A stretch of DNA of 64,000 nucleotides from a virus, in IMG/VR virus record IMGVR_UViG_3300008108_000041, positions 62,001-126,000 of that record. One strand, 5' to 3'. Below the pieces are notes generated by a model that saw nothing but the letters and a program-made list of their open reading frames with translations, did no database searches and was not told the origin of the DNA. Below are positions 35,600 to 43,097 of the stretch, one piece after another; the stretch's first letter is position 1, and each line of letters begins with the position of its first letter. A program made the position numbers and the translations under genes.

Positions 35600-35906
35600 A
35601 ATCTGTGCGTTTTAAATCCGCCACACAGTTCATACACACAGTCTTTAAATTACGAAGCTCACAGTTATTGAGGTTGCCATCCACATGGTATACCAGCAAC
35701 TGACTGTGATGTCTGGCCTTAAACCCACATCGATCACATGTGGGTTTTTTCTTATATCCGCTTGACTGCCAGCGCGGCACCGGTGCTTTGATTTTGCGAT
35801 TTTTCTTCGTGCAAGTTTCGCAACGACTGCGATAGTATATCTTGCCATCTCTATGGCAGTTTACAGCTCGAGGTCGTTGATTGCAGGCCGGGCACATGGG
35901 TCTCAT
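35562..35906 (-). CDS. HNH-type zinc endonuclease
   Basis: A 114-residue basic protein with three CxxC-type pairs: CPACNQRP at 5, CETC at 29 and CDRCGF near 57, then the core YHVDGNLNNCELRNLKTVCMNC (about residues 72-94), the His-Asn-His-like bba-metal layout of small phage HNH nucleases. Such proteins either assist DNA packaging or act as homing endonucleases. Its position, alone on the minus strand between gp1 and gp18, fits a free-standing mobile nuclease. CATAAATA, read on the minus strand at 35918-35911, ends four bases before the ATG. Confidence 0.75.
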   Translation of the reverse strand: MRPMCPACNQRPRAVNCHRDGKIYYRSRCETCTKKNRKIKAPVPRWQSSGYKKKPTCDRCGFKARHHSQLLVYHVDGNLNNCELRNLKTVCMNCVADLKRTDSTWKPGDLEPDS

Positions 35907-35910
35907 GGTG

Positions 35911-35918
35911 TATTTATG
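35911..35918 (-). promoter_or_regulatory. T4-type late promoter for the HNH gene, leaderless spacing
   Basis: CATAAATA on the minus strand, four bases from the start codon at 35906; no ribosome site between. Confidence 0.6.
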
Positions 35919-35968
35919 CTCAAACCTTACGGTAAGGGCAGTCTACGACACCGTTTTTTGAATCTACC

Positions 35969-35976
35969 CATAAATA
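35969..35976 (+). promoter_or_regulatory. T4-type late promoter for gp18
   Basis: CATAAATA, 25 bases before the gp18 ATG at 36002. The ribosome site AAAAGGAA lies between. Unlike the leaderless sites, this one serves a gene needed in very large amounts. Confidence 0.7.
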
Positions 35977-36001
35977 TCTACAACTTGAAAAGGAACCCAC
36001 C

Positions 36002-39000
36002 ATGGCTCTAGTATCCCCAGGCGTAGAAGTAACAGTAATTGACGAAAGTCAATATATCCCTTCAGCCGTTAACACCGTACCGTATTTCCTCATTGCCACT
36101 GCACAAAACAAAGTGTCAGGCGATGGAGTAACTGTTGCTGCTGGCACAACTGCTGCCAACGCCAACAAAACCTATTTAATCACCAGTCAACGAGATTTGG
36201 TGGCCACATTTGGTGTGCCATTCTTTTATTCTACCACAACTGGCACTCCAATCAACGGTTACGAACTCAACGAATATGGTCTACTGGCTGCTTATTCGGC
36301 ACTAGGCGTTACAAATCGTGCCTATATCCAACGTTGTGATATTGATCTCACAGAGCTTACTGCTAGTTTGACTCGTCCGGTAGGTGAGCCAGCTGACGGT
36401 ACCTATTGGTTAGATACTTCAACATCAGTTTGGGGCATCCAAGAGTGGAATGAAACTACCAATGTTTTCACTGTCAAAACACCAATTCAAATCATTAGCG
36501 AAGATGATGTTGTTGATGCCGCAGGCGGAGACTATGAGCCATTGCCATCAATTGGCAGTGTTGGTGACTATGCTGTAATTGCATTTGCGCAGTTTATACC
36601 AGGCTACTACAAAAATTCTAGCAATCTTTGGGTGCAAATTGGTACTGATGAGTGGAAAACATCGTGGGCCACAGTGGCAGGCACAGCAAGTCCTGCCACA
36701 TTGACTGTTGGTGCAAGCATGTTTATCAACGATACGTTGATCACAGTGGGTGCTACCAATACTGTTGCTGGACTAGCGGCAGTTATTACTGCTGCTTCTA
36801 TAACTGGTGTAACAGCCGCCGCAGTAAGTGGTAAGTTACAAATTTTTGCCACCAGCGACGCTACCAATGACGGATCTACTGGCTCAGGTGGCATTGTGTC
36901 AATTGAAGCTGGACCAACCAGCGGTGCAGCATTACTGACAGCATTAGGCATTGAAGCTAAAGATTATCTTGCACCCACATACTTTGTGGGGTACAGTTAT
37001 CAAGCTCCACGCTGGAGAACCACTGATACAAGTCCTCGTCCAACTGGATCTATATGGAACAACATCAGCTCTGCCAACAATGGCATGAGTTTGAAAGTGC
37101 AAAAATACAGCACCACCTTGGGTGCTTGGGTAAGTCAAGTTAGTGGCGTTTATACTTCAGACCGTGCTGCCAATTATGATCTAGATCCATCTGGTGGTGG
37201 TAAAAATATTCCAGTAGGAACGACCTATGTGCTAACACAAGCTGTAGAATCTGCTTCTGGATTCCCACAATTTAATTTTGAAATCCTTGAAAGAATTGCA
37301 CTTGGTGCTACTGTAGTTACTGGTACTACTGTGCCTCCATCGTTTACTGTTGGTGATTCGCTTCTTATAAGAGCGTCTGTTGCTGGATCAGCAACTACAG
37401 TTAACCAAGGCACTGCAACTGTTGGTGGTACTGGAACAGTGGCTGATTTTATTGCAGCAATAAGTGCTGCCAATGTGCCTTATGTATCAGCCAGTGTGAA
37501 CTCAGCTGGTAACATTGTGTTTTCACACAGTCAAGGCGGATCTATTGCATTGCAAGAAGTTTCAGGGACACCAATTCTTGAAGCTGGATTTACAGACGCA
37601 ACACCCAAATGCCGCCTTAATAAAACTGATGACACGTTTTTAGATTTGAGCAACTGGGTCACAGCTGACTTGTTCACTTACACAGCCAGCGACACTGCAC
37701 CTGACGTTGATCCAGATGACGGACGTTTGTGGTATTACAGCACTCCAAGTCAAGTTGATATCATGATTCAAAACAACGGCAGCTGGATTGGATATCAAAA
37801 CGTAACTAATGATGTTCGTGGTTACGATTTGACAATTACCAATGCAAGTGGACCTATTGTGGCTGCGACTGCACCAACAACACAAAATAATGCTGCTGAA
37901 TCTCCTTTGGAGTACGGTGATTTGTGGATTGATTCAAGTGATCTTGAAAACTATCCATTGATTTATCGTTGGGAATCAGTAAACAACGTTGATCAGTGGG
38001 TAGCAATCAATACCACTGATCAAGTTACAGAAAATGGTATACTATTTGCCGACGCTCGTTGGGCCACAAATGGTACCACAGATCCGATCAGTGATCCATT
38101 CCCAACCATTGAAGCATTGGCAAGTTCTAACTATTTAGACTTGGATGCTCCAGATCCTGCCCTGTATCCACAAGGCATGTTGTTATGGAACACTCGTCGA
38201 TCAGGATACAATGTCAAGAGCTATCAAAGCGACTACTTTAATGCCACAGACTTCCCAGATGATACATTGCCAGCTGTGAAGAATACCTGGTTGACAGCTA
38301 GCGGCAACAAAGATACTGGTGCAATGTTTGCTGGACGTCAAGCACAACGCAAGATGGTTGTGGCAGCAATGAAGTCAGGTATTGATACCAGTGCTGCTGC
38401 AAGAGAAGAGCAGAATGGATTCAACTTGATTTCTGCCACAGCATATCCTGAGTTGACACCAAACATGATTGCACTCAGCAACGAGCGCAACAACACATTG
38501 TTTGTGGTTGGTGATACACCAATGCGTCTTGGACCAGATGGCAACAGCTTGGTTAGCTGGGCTACCAACAACCTTGGACTTGGTTTAGATACTGAAGATG
38601 GATTGACATCAACCAGCAACTACGCCGCCAACTTCTACCCAAGTTGCCAAACAAGCGATCTCAGCGGAAACACTGTGGTTAGTGCGCCAAGTCACATGAT
38701 GATGCGTACAATTCTACGATCAGACGCTGTGAGCTATCCATGGTTGGCACCAGCAGGCACACGTCGTGGTGTTGTTGACAATGCTGTGGCCATCGGCTAC
38801 ATCAATGCCGCAACTGGCGAATTTGAACAACTCAGCGTTGGACAAGCTGTACGTGACATCCTGTATGAGCGTAACATCAACCCAATCACCTTTATTCCAG
38901 GTGTGGGTATTACCAACTTTGGTAACAAGACATCGACCACTGTTACCACAGCATTGGATCGTATCAACGTTGCACGACTGGTTGCATTCTTGCGTGGACG

Positions 39001-39277
39001 TCTTGAAGAAATTGGTAAACTGTATTTGTTTGAGCCCAATGACGAAATCACACGCAATGAGATCACCAACACTTGCAACAGTTTGATGATTGACTTGATT
39101 GCTAAACGTGCAATCTATGACTACTTGGTAGTGTGCGACTTGAGTAACAACACTCCAGCTCGTATTGACCGTAATGAGTTGTGGGTTGATATTGCCATAG
39201 AACCAGTGAAGGCAGTGGAGTTTATCTATATTCCATTGCGTATCAAGAACACTGGTGAAATCGCTGCTGGAGGCTAA
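36002..39277 (+). CDS. 18: Contractile tail sheath protein gp18
   Basis: A 1,091-residue sheath protein. The start (LVSPGVEVTVIDESQYIPSAVNTVPYFLIATAQNK) and the C-terminal 180 residues (YPWLAPAGTRRGVV, VGQAVRDILYERNINPITFIPGVGITNFGNKT, NVARLVAFLRGRLEEIGKLYLFEPND, WVDIAIEPVKAVEFIYIPLRI) are those of T4-type sheath proteins, which form the helical sleeve that contracts on infection. T4 gp18 is 659 residues; the extra 430 lie in the middle (about residues 100-680) and include two similar domains around VGASMFINDTLITVGAT (about 245) and VGDSLLIRASVAGSATTV (about 450), which look like duplicated surface inserts. A terminator-like hairpin follows at 39286. Confidence 0.93.
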   Translation: MALVSPGVEVTVIDESQYIPSAVNTVPYFLIATAQNKVSGDGVTVAAGTTAANANKTYLITSQRDLVATFGVPFFYSTTTGTPINGYELNEYGLLAAYSALGVTNRAYIQRCDIDLTELTASLTRPVGEPADGTYWLDTSTSVWGIQEWNETTNVFTVKTPIQIISEDDVVDAAGGDYEPLPSIGSVGDYAVIAFAQFIPGYYKNSSNLWVQIGTDEWKTSWATVAGTASPATLTVGASMFINDTLITVGATNTVAGLAAVITAASITGVTAAAVSGKLQIFATSDATNDGSTGSGGIVSIEAGPTSGAALLTALGIEAKDYLAPTYFVGYSYQAPRWRTTDTSPRPTGSIWNNISSANNGMSLKVQKYSTTLGAWVSQVSGVYTSDRAANYDLDPSGGGKNIPVGTTYVLTQAVESASGFPQFNFEILERIALGATVVTGTTVPPSFTVGDSLLIRASVAGSATTVNQGTATVGGTGTVADFIAAISAANVPYVSASVNSAGNIVFSHSQGGSIALQEVSGTPILEAGFTDATPKCRLNKTDDTFLDLSNWVTADLFTYTASDTAPDVDPDDGRLWYYSTPSQVDIMIQNNGSWIGYQNVTNDVRGYDLTITNASGPIVAATAPTTQNNAAESPLEYGDLWIDSSDLENYPLIYRWESVNNVDQWVAINTTDQVTENGILFADARWATNGTTDPISDPFPTIEALASSNYLDLDAPDPALYPQGMLLWNTRRSGYNVKSYQSDYFNATDFPDDTLPAVKNTWLTASGNKDTGAMFAGRQAQRKMVVAAMKSGIDTSAAAREEQNGFNLISATAYPELTPNMIALSNERNNTLFVVGDTPMRLGPDGNSLVSWATNNLGLGLDTEDGLTSTSNYAANFYPSCQTSDLSGNTVVSAPSHMMMRTILRSDAVSYPWLAPAGTRRGVVDNAVAIGYINAATGEFEQLSVGQAVRDILYERNINPITFIPGVGITNFGNKTSTTVTTALDRINVARLVAFLRGRLEEIGKLYLFEPNDEITRNEITNTCNSLMIDLIAKRAIYDYLVVCDLSNNTPARIDRNELWVDIAIEPVKAVEFIYIPLRIKNTGEIAAGG

Positions 39278-39285
39278 ACCAAATT

Positions 39286-39308
39286 GGGGGCGGTTTTAAT
39301 CCGCCTCC
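39286..39308 (+). other. Stable hairpin between gp18 and gp19
   Basis: GGGGGCGG pairs with CCGCCTCC (one G-T pair) around a seven-base loop. There is no T-run after it, so it is more likely an mRNA-stabilising or processing hairpin that separates the amounts of sheath and tube message than a true terminator. Confidence 0.6.
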
Positions 39309-39314
39309 ATTCCA

Positions 39315-39322
39315 GGTAAATA
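39315..39322 (+). promoter_or_regulatory. Late promoter-like motif for gp19
   Basis: GGTAAATA, 22 bases before the gp19 ATG at 39345, with AGGAG at 39330-39334 as ribosome site. Confidence 0.5.
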
Positions 39323-39344
39323 ACAATATAGGAGATTACTACAA

Positions 39345-39977
39345 ATGGCAGTTTCATCACTACAGAGAATGACAGTACCACTGGCAAGCGACCAAAGCTC
39401 GAATGCTCAGGGTCTGTTGATGCCCAAACTCAAATATCGCTTTCGAGTGTTTTTTGAGAACTTTGGTGTTTCAAAACCAACTACAGAACTTACAAAGCAA
39501 GTTGTCAGCGCCACACGCCCAAATTTGACTTTTGAAGAAATTACAATTCCAATTTATAATTCAACATTGAAATTGGCCGGCAAGCACACCTGGGCCGACA
39601 TCACAGTGTCGCTGCGTGATGATGCATCAGGACAAATTTCACGCTTGATTGGCGAGCAACTTCAAAAGCAAATGGACTTTTTGGAAATGGCTTCTGCTGC
39701 ATCTGGTATCGACTACAAGTTCTTGACCAAGATTCAAGTGCTTGACGGCGGCAATGGCGCAACAGAAATCAACGTTCTTGAAACTTGGGAGTTGTATGGT
39801 TGCTACCTCAAAGGTGCCAACTATGGTGACTTGAACTATGGTACCAACGAAGCAGCCACAATTGAAATGAGCATTGCTTACGATAACGCCAACCAGACAC
39901 CTGAAGGCTCAGGAGTTGGCAGTGCAATTGGCCGCACAATTAACGATGTTGTAACAGGCGCTGGTCAAGGCGCATAA
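39345..39977 (+). CDS. 19: Tail tube protein gp19
   Basis: A 210-residue protein with the tube-family core: LKYRFRVFFENFG, KQVVSATRPNLTFEEITIPIYNSTLKLAGKHTWADITVSLRDD and WELYGCYLKGANYGDLNYGTNEAATIEMSIAYDNANQ. It forms the inner hexameric tube through which DNA passes. T4 gp19 is 163 residues. It follows the sheath gene, as in T4. The Pro-Glu-Gly-rich tail after residue 185 is extra. It has AGGAG upstream and its stop is nine bases before a second tube-like gene. Confidence 0.92.
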   Translation: MAVSSLQRMTVPLASDQSSNAQGLLMPKLKYRFRVFFENFGVSKPTTELTKQVVSATRPNLTFEEITIPIYNSTLKLAGKHTWADITVSLRDDASGQISRLIGEQLQKQMDFLEMASAASGIDYKFLTKIQVLDGGNGATEINVLETWELYGCYLKGANYGDLNYGTNEAATIEMSIAYDNANQTPEGSGVGSAIGRTINDVVTGAGQGA

Positions 39978-39986
39978 GGATAACTT

Positions 39987-41171
39987 ATGGCCAACGGTGG
40001 CGGCCCTTTTGGCATTGGTAATGAAATCCTTCAGGGATTCATTGGCAACAATACCTTGCGTGACTACACTCACGCAAGTAAAACTTTCACCACGAACAGT
40101 TACGAACTTAAACCTCGGTTTAAGTTCTTGTTCCACGTTAGTTTTACCATAAACACAGATGCCATTCCTTATTTGAGATCAGCAGGCGTATTTGGAAATC
40201 AAGAACGCAATGACCTCAGTCTCTTGGTCAAAACAGCTGAACTGCCAAAATACAAAATGGCCACTGAGACGCTGAATCAATACAATCGCAAAAGAATAAT
40301 TCAAACCAAAATTGATTACCAGCCAGTGACTCTCACCTTTCATGACGATGGTGGAGACAATGCTCGCAAGTTGTGGTACTATTACTATTCCTACTACTAC
40401 AAAGATCCGACCCAACAGTATTTGGCAGCATCTGCTACCAACGGCACTAATGGTACAGTAAACAATCAAACCACTGGATCGAGTCTCAACACCAGAGACA
40501 TCTATTCTGATACCATTCAAAATCGCAACGGCTGGGGATATTCAGGTGAAAGCTGGCTGGATGGCACTGGTTCAGGCACCGGCGGTGGCAAGCCTCCTTT
40601 CTTTAGAGACATCCGAATCTACGGCCTGGATCAGCGCAAGTTTGCTGAGTATGTGCTAATCAATCCTGTAATATCAAACTGGAACCACGATACCTATAAC
40701 TACACTGAAGGTGGTGGCATCATGGAAAATACCATGACTATAGATTATGAAACTGTAAAATACTATGATGGCGCAGTTGGCAGCAGTAGACCTGATGTTA
40801 ACGTGCAAGGATTTGCTGATCGCAGTCACTATGACACCACAGTCAGTCCAATTGCTCGTCCGGGTGGCAATCGTACAATTTTTGGTCAAGGCGGCTTGCT
40901 AGATGCAGGTGCAGGCATCATTGGTGATTTGCAAAGCGGCACAGTGGGTGGACTAATTGGAGCAGCACAAAAAGCCATGCGCACATATCAAACTTTTGGC
41001 GGCAACAAGGGCCCAGGCCTGGCAGCAGTGGTAAAAAGCGAAGCCACTGCACTTGGAACTCAAGTGTTGTTGGGCGGAGTAGCATCTGCCACACGATCAG
41101 TGATGAACCGTCCTACTGGTGTGTTTATTCCAACTCCAAAGACATCACCATCAACTCCTAATGGAACATAA
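39987..41171 (+). CDS. Second tail-tube-fold protein (gp54-like tube initiator candidate)
   Basis: A 394-residue protein with a tube-like pattern: ELKPRFKFLFHVSFTIN, LLVKTAELPKYKMATETLNQYNRKRIIQTKIDYQPVTLTFHDDGGDNARKLWYYYYSYYY and, later, RDIRIYGLDQRKFAEYVLINPVISNWNHDTYNYTEGGGIMENTMTIDYETVKYY. This is longer than gp19 and has a helical, Gly/Ala-rich C-terminal third (about 285-365). Its size and tube core fit T4 gp54, the baseplate protein that starts the tube, or a neck-end tube terminator. It is an inference from fold pattern and order. It is co-transcribed with gp19, nine bases downstream. Confidence 0.6.
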   Translation: MANGGGPFGIGNEILQGFIGNNTLRDYTHASKTFTTNSYELKPRFKFLFHVSFTINTDAIPYLRSAGVFGNQERNDLSLLVKTAELPKYKMATETLNQYNRKRIIQTKIDYQPVTLTFHDDGGDNARKLWYYYYSYYYKDPTQQYLAASATNGTNGTVNNQTTGSSLNTRDIYSDTIQNRNGWGYSGESWLDGTGSGTGGGKPPFFRDIRIYGLDQRKFAEYVLINPVISNWNHDTYNYTEGGGIMENTMTIDYETVKYYDGAVGSSRPDVNVQGFADRSHYDTTVSPIARPGGNRTIFGQGGLLDAGAGIIGDLQSGTVGGLIGAAQKAMRTYQTFGGNKGPGLAAVVKSEATALGTQVLLGGVASATRSVMNRPTGVFIPTPKTSPSTPNGT

Positions 41172-41174
41172 CAC

Positions 41175-41534
41175 ATGAGCACTGTAAACGCCGTTAACCC
41201 TAACATTGATGCAACTGTAAGAGTTTTTGATAACTTTTACAAATTTGAAGTCAACGTGCCGGCTGCTGAATATGATGTGGTCTACAGCTATTTCTTAAAA
41301 GAAATGGGCAACAAAAATTCAGCTGGAAACTTTACATCAAGTTTGTTTCAAGTTGCTTCAAGTACTAACATTCCAGCCTTGACATTGCTCAAAGAATTTC
41401 AGGGCACCAATGGAGTAAATCTAAATGCCAGCTTGGCCTACTACCTCAATCAAATACGCAGCCGTGCCACACTGCTGGGTGTGGGTGTGGCAGTGGTACC
41501 AAACGCATACGTGGCTAGAAACGTATTGCAATGA
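41175..41534 (+). CDS. Conserved small virion protein of unknown function
   Basis: A 119-residue protein with the start TVRVFDNFYKFEVNVPAAEYDVVYSYFLKEMGNKNSAGNFTSSLFQVA and a helical end (LNASLAYYLNQIRSRATLLGV). Similar short proteins appear next to the gp4 or gp19-like genes of T4-type cyanophages, so it is probably a tail or head-completion component. No catalytic motif is visible. Its stop overlaps the next start (ATGA), tying it to the gp4-like gene. Confidence 0.6.
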   Translation: MSTVNAVNPNIDATVRVFDNFYKFEVNVPAAEYDVVYSYFLKEMGNKNSAGNFTSSLFQVASSTNIPALTLLKEFQGTNGVNLNASLAYYLNQIRSRATLLGVGVAVVPNAYVARNVLQ

Positions 41535-41962
41535 GTCGCTGGGCCCAAGGTCAATACGTAGTTCAAAACCCTGCCAAATACGTGGGCAAGGGCACACCTA
41601 GATTTCGTTCTGGGTGGGAACACAGCTTTATGAGATTTTGTGACAGCAACGATCACATACTGCAATGGGCCAGTGAAAGCATAGCCATACCATACCGCCA
41701 TCCGCTCACAGGTAAAATGACCCAATACATACCTGATTTTCTGATTACCTATCGCAATAGAGACAACACTGTGCGAGCAGAGTTGATTGAAATCAAGCCC
41801 AAAAAGCAAAGTGTAGTGGAATCAAAAATGAGCAGTAGAGACCGAGCAGTGGTAGCAATCAACTATGCCAAATGGGACGCTGCAACCAAATGGGCTAGAC
41901 GCAATGGTATGACGTTTCGAGTCATCACCGAAAATGACATGTTTCATAACGGTCGTCCGTAA
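41531..41962 (+). CDS. 4: Head completion protein gp4-like (nuclease fold)
   Basis: A 143-residue basic protein close to T4 gp4 (150 residues): NPAKYVGKGTPRFRSGWEHSFMRFCDSNDHILQWASESIAIPYRHPLTGKMTQYIPDFLITYRNR. The arrangement SWE, then IPDF and LIEIKPK is the PD-(D/E)xK (TnsA-like) nuclease pattern: Glu at about 31, Asp at about 66 and Glu/Lys in EIKPK at about 88. gp4 is needed for finishing the filled head, with gp50 and gp65 in T4. Coupled by ATGA to the preceding gene. Confidence 0.82.
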   Translation: MSRWAQGQYVVQNPAKYVGKGTPRFRSGWEHSFMRFCDSNDHILQWASESIAIPYRHPLTGKMTQYIPDFLITYRNRDNTVRAELIEIKPKKQSVVESKMSSRDRAVVAINYAKWDAATKWARRNGMTFRVITENDMFHNGRP

Positions 41963-41965
41963 GTC

Positions 41966-41973
41966 CATAAATA
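41966..41973 (+). promoter_or_regulatory. T4-type late promoter for gp16, leaderless spacing
   Basis: CATAAATA just after the gp4 stop, four bases before the gp16 ATG at 41978. There is no room for a ribosome site. Confidence 0.6.
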
Positions 41974-41977
41974 TGGC

Positions 41978-42463
41978 ATGACACGAAAACTAGAAGAACT
42001 CTTCGATTTACCCCCTTCTGACAAAGAAATAGACTTGGCTGTTCCTGCCTTAGAGGAAAATCGCAACACCATCGTTGCATTAGATCAAGCCATTGACAAA
42101 ATAGATGCGGCCTTGCCGGCTGTGCGAGGCTTGGAATCTACTGATAAAGAAATGGACGAGCTTAGTGACCTCGCCACTTCCAGTTACCGAGACCTAATGG
42201 ATCTTGGCATGCAGGTAGACAGTCGATTTGCCAGCGAAATATTTTCAGTAGCATCAAACATGCTGGGACATGCAATCACAGCCAAAACTGCCAAGCTGGA
42301 CAAAAAACTCAAGATGATCGATTTGCAAATGAAAAAAGCACGATTAGATCAGCAACAACCTGAAGAAAAACAGCCACAGCAAGGCCAAGGCCATGTGCTC
42401 AGTCGCAATGAGTTGTTGGACAGAATTATTGGTGCCAAGAACCAAAAAGCACAAAATGAATAA
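41978..42463 (+). CDS. 16: Terminase small subunit gp16
   Basis: A 161-residue protein, nearly the length of T4 gp16 (164). It is rich in Asp, Glu and Lys and predicted as two long helices (about residues 40-60 and 95-135) that would form the coiled-coil ring of the small terminase. The segment SSYRDLMDLGMQVDSRFASEIFSVASNMLGHAITAKTAKLDKKLKMIDLQMKKARLDQQ is typical of T4-type gp16. It regulates the motor gp17 and recognises DNA to be packaged. Here gp16 and gp17 are 12 kb apart, not adjacent as in T4. Confidence 0.8.
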   Translation: MTRKLEELFDLPPSDKEIDLAVPALEENRNTIVALDQAIDKIDAALPAVRGLESTDKEMDELSDLATSSYRDLMDLGMQVDSRFASEIFSVASNMLGHAITAKTAKLDKKLKMIDLQMKKARLDQQQPEEKQPQQGQGHVLSRNELLDRIIGAKNQKAQNE

Positions 42464-42466
42464 ATA
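42459..42466 (+). promoter_or_regulatory. T4-type late promoter motif before 42484
   Basis: AATAAATA at the end of gp16, 17 bases before the ATG at 42484, with AGGAA between. Confidence 0.5.
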
Positions 42467-42483
42467 TATCACAGGAACCTGAC

Positions 42484-43092
42484 ATGAAACCATTTGCCAA
42501 ATATCTAGCAGAAAGCGAACGCACATACGACTATCGTATCAAAATGTGCGGCCGCATTCCAGACGATCTTGTGCGTCAACTCAAAACCAAGCTGGATCAA
42601 TTTGATCCAACTAAGTTGGGCGATGCCAAGACCACTCCTATTCAAAAGATCCTCACAGACTTTCCAAACAATCAGAATGATGCTGTGACAATGTTTGATG
42701 TGAGTTTCAAGTATCCTGCTATTGAGCCGCAGATCAAACAACTGTTTCAAATGCTCGGTGGCAATCCCAATCTTATTGTGATGCAGACTCAAGCTCACGT
42801 TGATGGCCTGGTTGATGAAGCAGACAAGATTGAAGCTGAAAACAAAAACTTGTTGGCTGACACAGACTATCCAACACCTGATGCTGCTCAGCGAGCACTT
42901 AGCAAAGACTACTCAACTGGTCCATACGATCATGCTGTGTTGAAAAATGCTTACCGCAGTGATTTTACTATTGCTGGAGAAAAGACTCCACCTGCTAAAA
43001 CCACTAACCAACTTCCCCAGGGCAACAAGAGCCCTATGACCAATATCAAACGTCAACCCAAGCCTGCAACCGGCGCCAACCCAAGAGGATAA
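42484..43092 (+). CDS. Conserved head-region protein with a capsid-targeting-like start
   Basis: A 202-residue protein. The start MKPFAKYLAESERTY resembles the capsid-targeting sequence of T4 internal proteins (MKTYQEFIAE) and carries Leu-Ala-Glu at residues 8-10, a gp21-type cut site. The middle (RIPDDLVRQLKTKLDQFDPTKL, LTDFPNNQNDAVTMFDVSFKYPAI, IKQLFQMLGGNPNLIVMQTQ) forms a small alpha/beta domain; the C-terminal 50 residues are Lys/Pro/Asn-rich and disordered. It may be a protein packaged with the DNA. It precedes the larger EF-hand-like protein by five bases. Confidence 0.55.
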   Translation: MKPFAKYLAESERTYDYRIKMCGRIPDDLVRQLKTKLDQFDPTKLGDAKTTPIQKILTDFPNNQNDAVTMFDVSFKYPAIEPQIKQLFQMLGGNPNLIVMQTQAHVDGLVDEADKIEAENKNLLADTDYPTPDAAQRALSKDYSTGPYDHAVLKNAYRSDFTIAGEKTPPAKTTNQLPQGNKSPMTNIKRQPKPATGANPRG

Positions 43093-43097
43093 TCAAA

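Noticed and set aside
35943-35967. Weak hairpin ACGGT...ACCGT followed by six T before gp18
   Set aside because: The stem is only about five pairs with a long loop; it is not convincing as a terminator for the HNH or kinase gene.
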